A DNA stretch of 64,000 nucleotides, from NCBI GenBank assembly GCA_014529385.2, contig CM043945.1, positions 156,432,741 through 156,496,740 on the forward strand, in the 5' to 3' direction. The DNA comes from Adiantum capillus-veneris (lineage: Eukaryota > Streptophyta > Polypodiopsida > Polypodiales > Pteridaceae). The notes under the pieces were generated by a model. The model ran no database searches and was not told where the DNA came from. It saw nothing but the letters and a program-made list of their open reading frames with translations. Shown here in pieces: positions 32,839 to 42,517 of this stretch (position 1 is the stretch's first letter; each line of letters begins with the position of its first letter). The translations under genes and the position numbers were made by a program.

Positions 32839-33614
32839 AACCATTACAGAAAAATGGATTGGCTATATGCTGGCATAAATTGAAGAAAACTATTGAATTA
32901 CCCATCCAACCTCCTCCAAGACCTTGTCCAAGGAATGAATCACCTCCTTATCACCTACCACTTGCTTTCAAGGACATCAAAAGAGTACTTATCTTGGATC
33001 TAGAGGGGTTACTTCTCAAGACAGTTGAAATGAAACATGGAGATTCTATGCCATCTTGGGCTCAACACATGCGACTTGTGGAGGACAAAGATGAAGTTTA
33101 TCATGTGGTGCGACCAGACGCACAAAGTTTTTTGGATTTTTGTGCTGAATACTTTGAGCTATGGATATGGAGTTGCTATAACTTAACAAGGGTGCAACGC
33201 ATCACACAAAAGTGTTTTCCTGAGCAGTATACCAAGTTCAAGGTGTTTATGAGTAACAAAAATTGCCAAAATCCAAATATCATGTTAGGATTTACAAGGG
33301 TTTATCACAAAAATCTGAGTGATATTTGGAAGATATTTGAGGATTTGGATGCAAACAATACCTTAATTTTTGATGACACTCCATATAGGGTGATGTGGAA
33401 CATGCCAGGGACATATCTTATATTTCCAAAGATGTGGAGGCAAACTTCCGAGCAACTTCAAAACTTCTTGCAGAGAACCATAATTCCATGGTTGGTAGGA
33501 TGGTTGTATGCAAGAGATAAGAGAGTCTATACATATAACACAATTGTAAATCAGTATAGTGATTCTGAGACAAATTATGTCCTTGGTGTGTACTTGTCAA
33601 CACGAAAGCATTGA
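32839..33614 (+). CDS. FCP1/NIF-like HAD phosphatase-fold exon (copy b)
   Basis: The frame is open from the acceptor at 32838 (two bases, then CCA TTA CAG) to the stop at 33612-33614. The HAD motifs are VLILDLEGLLLK (motif I with D-L-E in place of D-x-D), LWIWSCYN (motif II) and LIFDDTPY (motif IV). It is about 250 residues and lacks the long N-terminus and the SAP-like tail of copy a. The two copies share fold and motif spacing but are well diverged. No in-frame ATG precedes motif I; the ATG at 32854 is in another frame. It must therefore be spliced to an upstream exon. Phase 1 fits the ParB-like donor at 22667 (predicted 1114 aa) across a 10-kb intron. An unseen short exon is the alternative. 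Confidence 0.7.
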
Positions 33615-34439
33615 ATAAATATGGCTATAAGATGCTTTTTCTATTCTAGTGTGTATCTTTCAACATTTGTATAATTTGATATAGTCTTTTTTTTTTTTAT
33701 AAAAGGTGTGTCAATTTTATGAACACTTGAATGGAGTGCACCCTACTCTAAGGGGACTTCAATGTACTATTGGAGTACATCCTATTGTAAGGGGACTCTG
33801 ATGTATTGCTAGAGTGCACCCAAATTTTTGGGGACTCATTTTTTATTTGATTGGGGCCTATGTTGGGTCATATAGTAAAAGAAATTCATTTTTTGTCAAT
33901 TCATATCGAGGGATTTATTTGGAACTATGAAAGAATTGATGTTTGATGTCAAAATAAAACTTGTAAGTGTGGATCAGAGAATTCATGGACTTTAAATATG
34001 TGAGAGGGATCTTTTTCTTGGGCACAAATGTTTGCTTCAAGAATTTTGTCATTACATAATTTATGTGAAAGAGTTTTAGAACCTAAAAGACTTTGAAAAC
34101 AAAACTATGGAATCTAAGTGCATGTATTCTTGAATGGCTTGAAAGTTGATGTATACATGCATGTCGCCTTGATGAAGATTTAGATCTGACAAGATGGAAA
34201 GATATAATTCTTGGACGTTACCTTTGTCAATTTGGTAATAACATATTTAACTTTCTTTTAATATGGGTGGAAAATATATTATTATGTGCATTTGGAAAAT
34301 ATATTATTATGTGCATATTTAACTTTCTTTTAATATGGGTGGAAAATATATTATTATGTGCATTTGGAACCTAATTGCTTGACCTTCAAACCAATATTCC
34401 TATGTTATTTTTTCATATACTTTTTTATACTGAATTAAG
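33615..34439. repeat. Spacer with two small direct repeats
   Basis: At about 33733-33845 a phrase of about 50 bp (GGAGTGCACCC...TAAGGGGACT) occurs three times imperfectly. At about 34244-34370 TAACTTTCTTTTAATATGGG plus GTGGAAAATATATTATTATG is duplicated. The rest is unique AT-rich sequence with no gene seen. Confidence 0.6.
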
Positions 34440-35640
34440 ATTGTGGATGCAAGGTCCACCACTTGTTCAAGCTAGATCTAAGAAAGTATATATACTGAGT
34501 CTTCAAACTAGTAAACCAAGGGGAGAGAGAAGCAGGGTCCATCACTTGTCCAAGCTCATCTCTAGACAACATAGAGAGATGTTATGTCTACTAATTGTCC
34601 AATATAGTCATGGAGAAATGATAGAAGGTTGATCCACTTGTCCAACCTATCATCTCTAGTAAAATGGGAGGTTTGGCCTTAAGATTCACCATGTAACCAA
34701 CATATACTTCATTGTATTATGAAGAGTAGAAAAGAAAAGCTCCACCACTTGTCTAAGGTAGTTCCAAAATCAACATGGAGAGAAGAAAGCTTCACCATTT
34801 GTCCAAGATAGGTTCCATTAAAACATGAAAAACCTCATATATGTTGTACATGGAAGCTTTTTTCCAAGGTCCACCACTTGTCCAAGCTAGGATCCATTAA
34901 AACATGGATAGAAACAAGGCTCCACAACTCGTCCAACCTTTATAGCTGCGAAGTGTACCGGTTGTCTAAACTAAGCATGGGAAAATAATAGAAGGTCCAC
35001 CACTTATCCAATATATTATCTCTAATAGCATGGGAGGTTTGGTCTCAAGATTTAGGAATTGGCTGACCTGTATTTCATTGTATTATGATGAATTTGGTTT
35101 TAAAGTCAACTACTTATCCAAGCTATAAGTTTATATCTTGAATGGTATTCCTTCCCATCACTTAGAAAACCAATGATATGTTGTACATGGGAGGGTTTGT
35201 TACAAGGTCCACCACTTGTCCAAGCTAGTTTCATTGAAACATGGATGAAGACAAGCTCCACCATTTGTTAAAGCTAGACTCCATTGAAATCTAGAAAATC
35301 CATTCTATGTTGTACATGGGGTTTTTGTTTTAAGGTCCAACACTTGTCCAAGCTAAGATCCATTGAAACATGGAGTAGAGAAACACTCCACCACTTGTCC
35401 AAGCTAGGCAACATTGATAGTAGTTGGTTTATTTTGAAGATCCACCATGTGTCTAAGCTAACTCTATTGAAACATAGAGAGAAGCAAAGGTCCACCAACT
35501 GTTCAAGCTAGGCTCCATTGAAACATGGACAGAAGCAAGCTCCACCATTTCTCCAAGATAGACTCCATTGAAACATGGAGAGAATCAAAGGTCCACCATT
35601 TCTCCAAGCCAAGATCTAGTTGTCCAACCTATAAGGTTAT
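34440..35640 (-). repeat. Core-repeat array D, minus orientation, diverged
   Basis: Cores in minus orientation, more diverged and with different linkers from array C (for example ATCATCTCTAGTAA and GGAGGTTTGG phrases). The linkers at 34490-34650 match those at 28615-28760, so part of this block is a second copy of the left end of array C. Confidence 0.8.
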
Positions 35641-36130
35641 ATCTTAAATGGTAATCTTTCTAATCACTTGGAATACCCATGATATGTTTTACATGGGGGT
35701 TTTGTTCCAAGATCACCACTTGTCCAAGCTAACTCTATTGAAACATAGAGAGAAGCAAAGGTCCACCACTTGTCCAAGCTAGTCTCCATTGAAACAATGA
35801 GAGAAGCAAGCTCCATCATTTCTCCAAGATAGGCTAGCATGGATAAGTGCACCTTGAAACCAACCTTCCTATGAGGCAATAGAGCATATGCTACATATTT
35901 TATGTATGCCCCATGCCTCAAATTAAGAAGTTATAGATTAGAAGTGGACCTTGCTTAAATGTCACATGCAATAAATTAAGGAAAAATAGCCAAGTGGATT
36001 GTATTCCTCAATGGATCCTTGCTTTCACAAGTTGTGAACCTTGAGTCACTTTTACATTAACTTGGACAAGTGGTGGACCTAGAAACCAAGATCTCCATGT
36101 TGAGATAAGTTGTAGGTAGGACATTAGAAC
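35641..36130. repeat. Mixed core repeats near the right end
   Basis: Minus cores at 35700-35830 give way to plus-oriented ones (AACTTGGACAAGTGGTGGACC near 36058). This is another orientation switch about 0.3-0.5 kb from the right terminus. Confidence 0.65.
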
Positions 36131-36336
36131 ATAGACAACGATAATGGATGCAATATACTCCTCTCCTAATAATCCAATTGATTGAAACCATGATATTTTA
36201 GTTGTTTTCATTGTGTATTGTATGTGCATAAAGTGGAATGAGACCTTAAGAAAACTCAAATTTTTGACAAAATCTCTATATTTTATACATGATATATTGA
36301 AAGTTGTCCAACCTGGGAATTGGGATTTTCCCACTT
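36131..36336. other. Right subterminal region
   Basis: AT-rich and without a full core. A partial core, TTGTCCAACCT, lies at 36304-36314 about 23 bp inside the right terminal repeat, followed by GGGAATTGGGATTTTCCCACTTT, which echoes the GGGAATTTTCC and AAAGTGGGAAAA blocks of the left end. Confidence 0.5.
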
Positions 36337-36352
36337 TACCTAATATGGTCTT
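36337..36352 (-). repeat. Right terminal inverted repeat of the giant transposon
   Basis: TACCTAATATGGTCTT is the exact complement of 6221-6236 and is followed immediately by the target duplication CATT. Confidence 0.75.
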
Positions 36353-36356
36353 CATT
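36353..36356. other. Target-site duplication CATT, right copy
   Basis: Matches 6217-6220. Beyond it the sequence is retrotransposon leader continuing to the PBS. Confidence 0.7.
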
Positions 36357-36518
36357 ATTAAGTCCAAATCTCCCGAGGTGTGCACCATCCCCCACATAGT
36401 GGGCTTAACAAAACCGGTATTAGATCCCAGTTCCACTTACTCTATTATAATTAACAACATCAACCATTTATAGGCTACTTAAGGACCTCTCTTCTTAAGC
36501 AAGAAAAGAGAAACCAAA
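36357..36518 (-). other. PBS-proximal half of the chromovirus leader
   Basis: Non-coding sequence between the PBS and the point of insertion. It contains no core repeats and pairs functionally with 5982-6216. Confidence 0.7.
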
Positions 36519-36531
36519 TGCTCTGATACCA
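36519..36531 (-). other. Primer binding site, initiator tRNA-Met
   Basis: The minus strand reads TGGTATCAGAGCA, the usual plant retrotransposon PBS complementary to the 3' end of initiator tRNA-Met. It lies one base from the LTR end (CCATTACA). Confidence 0.92.
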
Positions 36532-36532
36532 A

Positions 36533-38158
36533 TGTAATGGAATTTGCCTATTCAATTTGAGAATAGCGGAATTTAATGAGAGTACTTTCAAGAAATGATT
36601 TTGTGAGCATAGCGGGTAGACATAATTGAAGGTAGCAACATAATCATAGCAATTAGTTAACTTGGCATAGACAATACTTTTGCAAGAGAGAGAGTTTAGA
36701 GAACATGACAACAATTGAGGACCGGATTTATGTGGAGCCAGTCCCCCCCTCCAATAGGCATTTGTATTATGATTTCTCCCATAAAGAGAGACTTGTTACA
36801 ATACAGTCTTTGTGTTCCTTGTGACCTAGGTGATGCCATGAATATGGAAGGCTTCATGCACCACAAACATAACATAAACTTGAAGAAAGCTTTAACTATC
36901 CCAAGCCTCAGTCCCAAGACCTCAAACACCTTCGAAGGTGGAGAGAGCTAGCAGGGAATGAGGGTAGGGAAGAGGAAGAAGAAACATTTCGTAGGAGAAA
37001 GAATTAGTTCCTCACTTATCATACTCTTGTTGCTAGCATACATAATAGCATAGTAATGAAGAAGAAGGAGATGGCAAGCCTAAGTATTGAAGCATGGCTC
37101 TTGGTTGGATTTGCACTCCATAGCCAAGAGTGTTGGTGTAGGCTCTCAACCTCTACTTGCTTGGAGAGGGAGCTCTTGCACTTTGCATATCACACAATGA
37201 GAGTGCTTGTGAGTGTGTGTGGGTGAGTATACCCCCTAGGCACCCCCCTAGCTTGCTTGGGTCGACCCCCCCTTGTAGCTCATGCCTGAAGCTCATTGGA
37301 CCCCTCCAGGCCTAGCCAATCACAAGCAGGAGCCATTACAAGCAACATGGGTAGCCTTGGGACAAGTGTCCCCCTTTCCCCTTTGAGAGAGAGGACTTGA
37401 TAAATGCTAAAACAATTAGATAATTCATGTAATTTATCATTGGACCCCTTTGAAGCCTAGCCAATAGGCTTCAAGCAACACATGAAGGTAACATGGGTAG
37501 GGGCCTGACATGTGTCCTTGCTGCCTCTTCAAGTTGGGCTTCCCTTGTGTGTGTGAGTGGGTGTTCTCTCTCTAGCCCCTAGGAAAAGGGCTCGCCCCCC
37601 CTCTTGTAGGAATGCTTTTGACTTTTAGGTGATCAAGCACCTTACTCACCAAGCATGACAAAGCACTTGAACTAGGGGGTGTTCCCACAAGCATCTCAGG
37701 CAAGCTTCTCAAGGCACCTCAAGTACTTTAATCATGCAGCAAGTCAAGCACCTCAAGCATGGAGCCAGCCAAGCACCTCAAGCATCTTAATCAAGCACCT
37801 CAAGTATGAAAAACACCTCAAGCATGACAAGCACCTCAAGCAGGACAAGCACCTCGAGCTTGGGCCGGGTTCCCACCTCAAGCTCAGCCCTAGCTTACTT
37901 AAGGTCAAAGGACTTTTACAAACATTTATTGGAGGTCTTCAATGAAGCTAACCCTAAGGTCTTATGCTCCATTGGTTAGCCTTGCTCTTTGATAGACCAT
38001 CTCCCTTTTGGGCCCCTTTATCATTGGTCCCGTGTTGAGATAGATCTATAAGCACATTCCTATATCTTAACACTTGTTCCCGTTTATTCTCCCACATTAA
38101 GTGATCAATTTAATATGAGAAAATCATTTGGGTTAGTTAGATATTAGATTTTATGACA
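36533..38158 (-). repeat. 5' LTR of the chromovirus (1626 bp)
   Basis: Runs TGTAATGG...TTATGACA on the plus strand, so TG...CA in either reading. It is bounded by the PBS on the left and foreign coding sequence on the right. It is near-identical to 1-837 where they overlap. Confidence 0.93.
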
Positions 38159-38187
38159 AGGGAGAAGATGGAAACACCACCCTTCCT

Positions 38188-38925
38188 GTGGAATTCAATA
38201 ATGTAAAAACCATGGCAATCCTTGACAGTGGAGCTGGTGTGGCCATTGCAACCAAAGAGGTTTTAAAAAAATGGGGAAAACCTGCCTTGATATCCACACG
38301 AATGACCCTGCAACTTGTAGACGGACACAAGGAAAAGCCCCTAGGACTGCTAGAAAAAGTACTTGTTACTTCTTGTGGCATTGAATATGAACACACTTTT
38401 TCTGTTGTTGACTTTGGCAAGAAGAAAAACTATGACATCATTCTAGGAAGACCATTCATGCGACAATTGAAAATGGTCCAAGATTGGGGTTATGACCATA
38501 TATACCTGAGACATATGGAAACCATAACAAAGATATACTTGAGGGACCATAGCTATAGGGATGTGATGAGAACACCGGTTGAGGAGTTTGATTCCGCCAC
38601 AGTAGCAGGATCAGAACTTCCAGCTTGGTTAGGTAAGCCTAAAGAACTGTGGATGTGTGGAGCTTCACGATGTGGTAGCTTGAAACATGAGGAATGTATC
38701 CTAGAGCGGGTTATAGAGGATAGGGACTATATCCTAGAACCATTTCCTGAAGAAGAGTTAGAGCCTTTTGGATGGGAACACATCTTGGCTACTCTGGACA
38801 TGTGCGCCGTGGAGGATGCTCCCACAACAATGTTTTGTGATGAAAATGTCTATGATGTCATTACTTATTTTGCAGTGAGTGTAATCCAGGAAAACGAAGA
38901 CAACGAGACATCAACAAGCTCTTGA
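38188..38925 (+). CDS. Retropepsin-like fragment of a gag-protease protein (5'-truncated)
   Basis: A 245-codon frame, open upstream into the LTR junction. AILDSGAGVAIATKE (D-S-G catalytic loop) and IILGRPFM (flap and hydrophobic-Gly region) identify a retroviral-type aspartic protease that would cleave the gag polyprotein. The tail is acidic (EPFPEEELEPFGWEH). The true N-terminus was removed by the chromovirus insertion; the ATG at 38188 is not a real start. The frame ends in TGA at 38923-38925, and similar-looking coding sequence continues beyond it. Confidence 0.7.
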   Translation: MEFNNVKTMAILDSGAGVAIATKEVLKKWGKPALISTRMTLQLVDGHKEKPLGLLEKVLVTSCGIEYEHTFSVVDFGKKKNYDIILGRPFMRQLKMVQDWGYDHIYLRHMETITKIYLRDHSYRDVMRTPVEEFDSATVAGSELPAWLGKPKELWMCGASRCGSLKHEECILERVIEDRDYILEPFPEEELEPFGWEHILATLDMCAVEDAPTTMFCDENVYDVITYFAVSVIQENEDNETSTSS

Positions 38926-39842
38926 CATAAGGAGCAAACAAAGAAATGTGGAGAATCAAAAGATGAAGAAGACGACGAGTTCTATGACTCTGTAGAACAC
39001 TTCGAGCTTCAAGAAGATCAACGACCCGGGAATCAATGTCATCGCTACACGAATAAAGTGCATCGAAAGTGGATTCCAAAGTCCTCGGTGAAGACACAGC
39101 CACCACAAGAATCCTCATACATGGCTTCTAATAAGGATGCAAAGACTCAGCTACTAGGAGGAATACGACCAGAGCAACAAGCTAACAATGCTCTAATCAA
39201 TGGGCTAGAAAAGTCCTCCAAGAAACTACCACCCACGACCAAACAGATAGTAACTTTCCACTACCAGCCAAAAAATCAAGGGAAAGTACAAGAAGTCAAC
39301 CTTGCTGAGGATAGTAGCAATAGTGATGAATATTACGACATCCCCTATCATCAACTCAGGCCATCACTATCACCAACCCCTTCAGCAAAAACCATGACAG
39401 GTCAAAAGAACAGGACAACAAGCCAAAGCCAAAAAGCTCGACAAATCTGGATACTAAAAAGCCAGATCGGCCAAAAATAGATATGGATCAAGAATACAAA
39501 GATCTCTAATGACGAATCACAAGATCCAACACCAAAACAAAAACAAGGAAAGCGTGCAAGAACGGGTAAGAATATCACAAAATTGCAAGCTTTCACAACT
39601 CAGGTTTGGGCTCCAACGAAGTTGATTCAAGCACGAAAAAGTCAGGAATTCATTTGGATCCCAAAGAAGTCTCTTCAAACACAAACGAAGCACGAGCAAG
39701 TATGGGTTCCCAAACGAGAGCCAACAACAACAAAACAGCCAATAATCGCAAAGAAATGGGTCCCAAAGAAGAACAACAAAACTGCTGTCAGTGCGTCGCC
39801 GCTTGAATTTTTACAATTCTTCCTACGATTACAGTACAGTTA
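38926..39842 (+). pseudogene. Decayed continuation with repeated W-[VI]-P-K motifs
   Basis: Pieces of open frame (39058-39480, 39583-39842) continue in lysine-rich, Q-rich sequence. They carry W-[IV]-P-K at least four times (RKWIPKSS, FIWIPKKS, QVWVPKRE, KKWVPKKN), spaced irregularly. I do not recognise the domain. Similar WVPK phrases link gag to pol in some plant elements. Two or more stops or frameshifts separate the pieces. A related fragment lies on the minus strand at 63750-64000. Confidence 0.4.
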
Positions 39843-41550
39843 GAAGAGAGCAAGTCGCTTCAATCAAGCAATGATACAGAAGCTTCAAAGACCATTACAT
39901 TGCTTAGAATAGGAAGCCTCGCCAACAAATGCCAATAAGCAAATTGCTTATACCCACATCTTGCACAACATAAATCTTTTCCATGCATTGACTGTGTATG
40001 CATAATAGGGCTACATTACAAGGCCTGCATAGGCACAACTTTTAATTGCCCAAGTACAACACATACCCTTTGCGATACCCTGTCGTAAAGGATGACTCCA
40101 AATAGGAAGGGGGGAGGCATTCTGAATGCGGACCTAACATTATGACTATTAGAGGGCAATGTTTTGTGAGATGCATTGAATTTTTGCGTTTTATTGTGAT
40201 AATTTTTTGATGAAATTTAGAGTATATGCCTCATAGTAGTGTTACAGAGGAGTATGGGGACAAAATCCATATATGAGCCCCTAGGGACATGTGTATAGTG
40301 TACATAGCATTTAGATTTCTATTTGAATGATTTTTCTTTTGTTAAGTTTTTTTAAAGATTTTCTTTTTTGATTATTAAGAAAAAAATAAAAAATCCATAA
40401 TCCACATGAAGAAAAGACTGACGAGAGGCCTGAGCACTACAAAGAGAAGAAGGTACAGGGAAACGATGAAACTTCACGAAGTATGTCTCAGCAGCGACCA
40501 CTACAACAGCCGAAGAGCTTGTCACAAAGCAGTGTCAAAACAGGCAACCGACAAGTCATACAAGTCAGAGTCGAGTAGCTAAGCCACAAAATGAGTGAGG
40601 TGTTAGTCCCAAAGCTTCAAGTAATATTCTATGTGGTCTAAGCGTCTTAGCTATTCTAGGTACTGCTCAAGCTGGAAGAGTTGAGCATATTTACGTTGTG
40701 TCGCTCATGCTGGTATAGGTGAGCAAAAGAGTCGAAGTCTAAGTACTTAAGTCTGGTGAAGTGAAGGAGAAGGTCCAAAAGACACTCACGTACTGAGCAC
40801 AGTGAGATACGAGTGGAGAAACTTCTACATCGACAACCCTTCTTGGAAAGGTGGAAGCTATTGAGACATCTTTTGATGTCACATGTGCTACATTTATTCC
40901 TCGAAACACCCATCATCTCCTTCTTTCACATTGCATGCTTTTTTTGACAAATTTCTCATATGCATATAGAGTGTCCCATAATTGGCACTTGCATCAGGCA
41001 CTCTTTCCGTGTTTCACCCAAGCACTCACCTTTCATGAACATGTACTTCACGTTCAACTGCTCAAATCCAATAAGAGCATATACCAAAGGCATTTGTTTC
41101 CCACCGGGTTTTTTCCCTTTGGTCATCCAGGTTTCAGACCCTAATCTAAAGACACCTATCACCACCCTCTTGTACATATTCCTTCTACATCAACAATAAG
41201 GAAATGCTACTCAAATCAATTGACAAATGAATTGGAGCACCAATTTCAGATCATAGCATACTTCTCCTCAATGGCAAGTCGAAGAATGGCCTACAATGAC
41301 AAAGCGGCAGACAACACTAACAACATGATTGCACACGAACCAAGAAGTCCCCAATGAAGAAGAGTAGACATAAAAGTAATTAGAGGATCTCAAAATATGA
41401 ATGGTTATGATGATAGATGTCCGCTCTAATGGATCATAGTTCTTGTTGTGGTTCGACAAAGCTACAAGTAGTGCAATAGATGAAGCCAAAACGACAGCAA
41501 AGACCACATCGCCAATGAAAATCAGGTCATGTCAGGGACGACATGAACGC
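39843..41550 (+). other. Non-coding internal region of the gag-protease element
   Basis: No gene recognised. A first purine tract, GGAAGGGGGGAGG, lies near 40106, and a second one at 41551 adjoins the LTR. The short ORFs here have no family features. Confidence 0.45.
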
Positions 41551-41562
41551 GGAAGGGGGGAG
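41551..41562 (+). other. Polypurine tract
   Basis: GGAAGGGGGGAG lies directly before TGTTGACC, the start of the 3' LTR. Confidence 0.75.
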
Positions 41563-42517
41563 TGTTGACCGCTGGGTCAAAAACACAACATAACTCAAGT
41601 TTCGTACCAAAGTCTTATCTTTTGCGAGTTATGAAATGCTGTGGATTATGGCGATAAACGTCATTTGTAATGAGTAGTTATTCTAGTTTCAGAAGCCGGG
41701 GTGCAATGGCACTTCGAGATTGTAAATACAAAGCCATTTGACCCTTTCAACCCCATTTTTTGTTAAACCTAAGGTAGCCTTAGTATATAAGGTACCTAGG
41801 TCATTTTGTAAAGGAGACTTTAATCATAATCTAAACTTGAGCGCTGCCGTCTATTGTGTATGAGAGAGAAAGAGAGTGAGCGTGAGATTTATCCTCTCGC
41901 TACGCCCGGCTCGCTCAACACATTGGAGATCCGACTGCACCATTGCTGTAGGCTCGAGGAGAGCTACTCGACAATGCCAAGCATTCCACGCGAGACGAAG
42001 CGCACACGCCGGCGCATCTACGAGCTATTTGTGGCCTTAAGTGTATCAAACAATGTCTGTTTTCTATGTGCTAGTAGCGTATAGAATCGTGGCGACATAA
42101 GCTACGCATAGGTACTCATAAATTTTAGTTTTGGGCACTTTCAAAATTTTTCTTTGTCATCCTACGCGTTTTCCGCAATGGGTTTAGAGTGAGGGTTTTG
42201 AGTGTAGAAGCTTAGGGATAGGTGTATCCTAGTGAGGGGATGGTGTTCCTTAAGTTTCGTATGAATCTGGCATGATTAGGTGAGTTACCTTCCGTATGTG
42301 TGTATGTGGCTAGGTGGTGTAGTTGAGAGCAGTGAGGTTCTTGATTGTGGTATAGTTGGCCTTCCAGAGTGTTGTATGTGTAGGATGGTCTCAGCCTGAC
42401 AAGATAAAGAGATTTCCTCTGTGTGCCTATCGTGTCATCTGTGTCCTCGATTGACATTATGTTGACCTAGGTAGTGTTTGCATGCACTTCACGGGTGTGT
42501 GAGTCGCTCCTCCAACA
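41563..42517 (+). repeat. 3' LTR of the gag-protease element (955 bp)
   Basis: Starts TGTTGACC and ends TCCAACA, giving a 5-bp TGTTG/CAACA inverted terminus. A TATATAA box is at 41784-41790. On the right it adjoins CTCTGGCTCAAG, which continues an older element whose second copy is at 52005 onward, so this element inserted into that one. Confidence 0.7.
41784..41790 (+). promoter_or_regulatory. Candidate TATA box in the LTR
   Basis: TATATAA lies about 220 bp into the LTR, a usual place for the U3 promoter. A GAGAGAGAAAGAGAG tract follows at about 41862. Confidence 0.45.

Larger units (their letters stand above)
6221..36352. mobile_element. Giant (30,132 bp) candidate DNA transposon with transposase-like gene and chromatin-related cargo
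   Basis: The boundaries are set by a perfect 16-bp inverted repeat, AAGACCATATTAGGTA at 6221-6236 and its complement at 36337-36352, flanked on both sides by CATT. It carries a DUF7869-like protein (minus strand), a ParB/methyltransferase-like gene, a SET exon and two FCP1-like exons (plus strand), and roughly a hundred or more copies of a 20-bp core repeat that is absent from both flanks. It lies in the leader of a young retrotransposon, so it moved recently. A 4-bp target duplication is known in superfamilies such as Sola and Ginger. I cannot assign this element to one from sequence alone. Excision would leave a normal-sized retrotransposon leader, which supports insertion rather than gene capture by the retrotransposon. 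Confidence 0.78.
1..38158 (-). mobile_element. Ty3/gypsy chromovirus, intact but split by a nested 30-kb transposon
   Basis: This is a full-length LTR retrotransposon in minus orientation. Going leftward it has the 5' LTR (36533-38158), PBS, leader, gag-pol, PPT and 3' LTR (837 leftward past the window edge). Aligning the two LTRs at a constant offset of 37321 shows about 5 single-base differences in 837 bp, so the insertion is young. Removing the nested element at 6221-36352 and one CATT leaves a leader of about 400 bp and an element of about 8.8 kb, which are normal sizes for a plant chromovirus. The far-left LTR end and its target duplication lie outside the window. The right flank begins AGGGA. 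Confidence 0.93.
38159..42517 (+). mobile_element. 3' part of a gag-protease-only LTR element
   Basis: Carries a protease-bearing frame, then about 1.7 kb of non-coding DNA, a polypurine tract and a 3' LTR, with no reverse transcriptase or integrase. It is therefore probably a non-autonomous element. Its left part is cut off by the chromovirus, which inserted at 38158/38159, so the upstream half should lie beyond the left window edge. Confidence 0.6.

Noticed and set aside
32854-32856. ATG at the start of FCP1-like copy b
   Set aside because: It is out of frame with the HAD domain; the frame is entered by splicing.
6221-36352. The 30 kb as genes captured by the retrotransposon itself
   Set aside because: Inverted repeats, the CATT duplication and the normal leader left after removal fit a nested insertion better. 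The core repeats also stop exactly at those boundaries.
36519-36531. tRNA gene remnant
   Set aside because: It is the primer binding site of the retrotransposon, with no cloverleaf around it. I found no tRNA or rRNA gene in the window.
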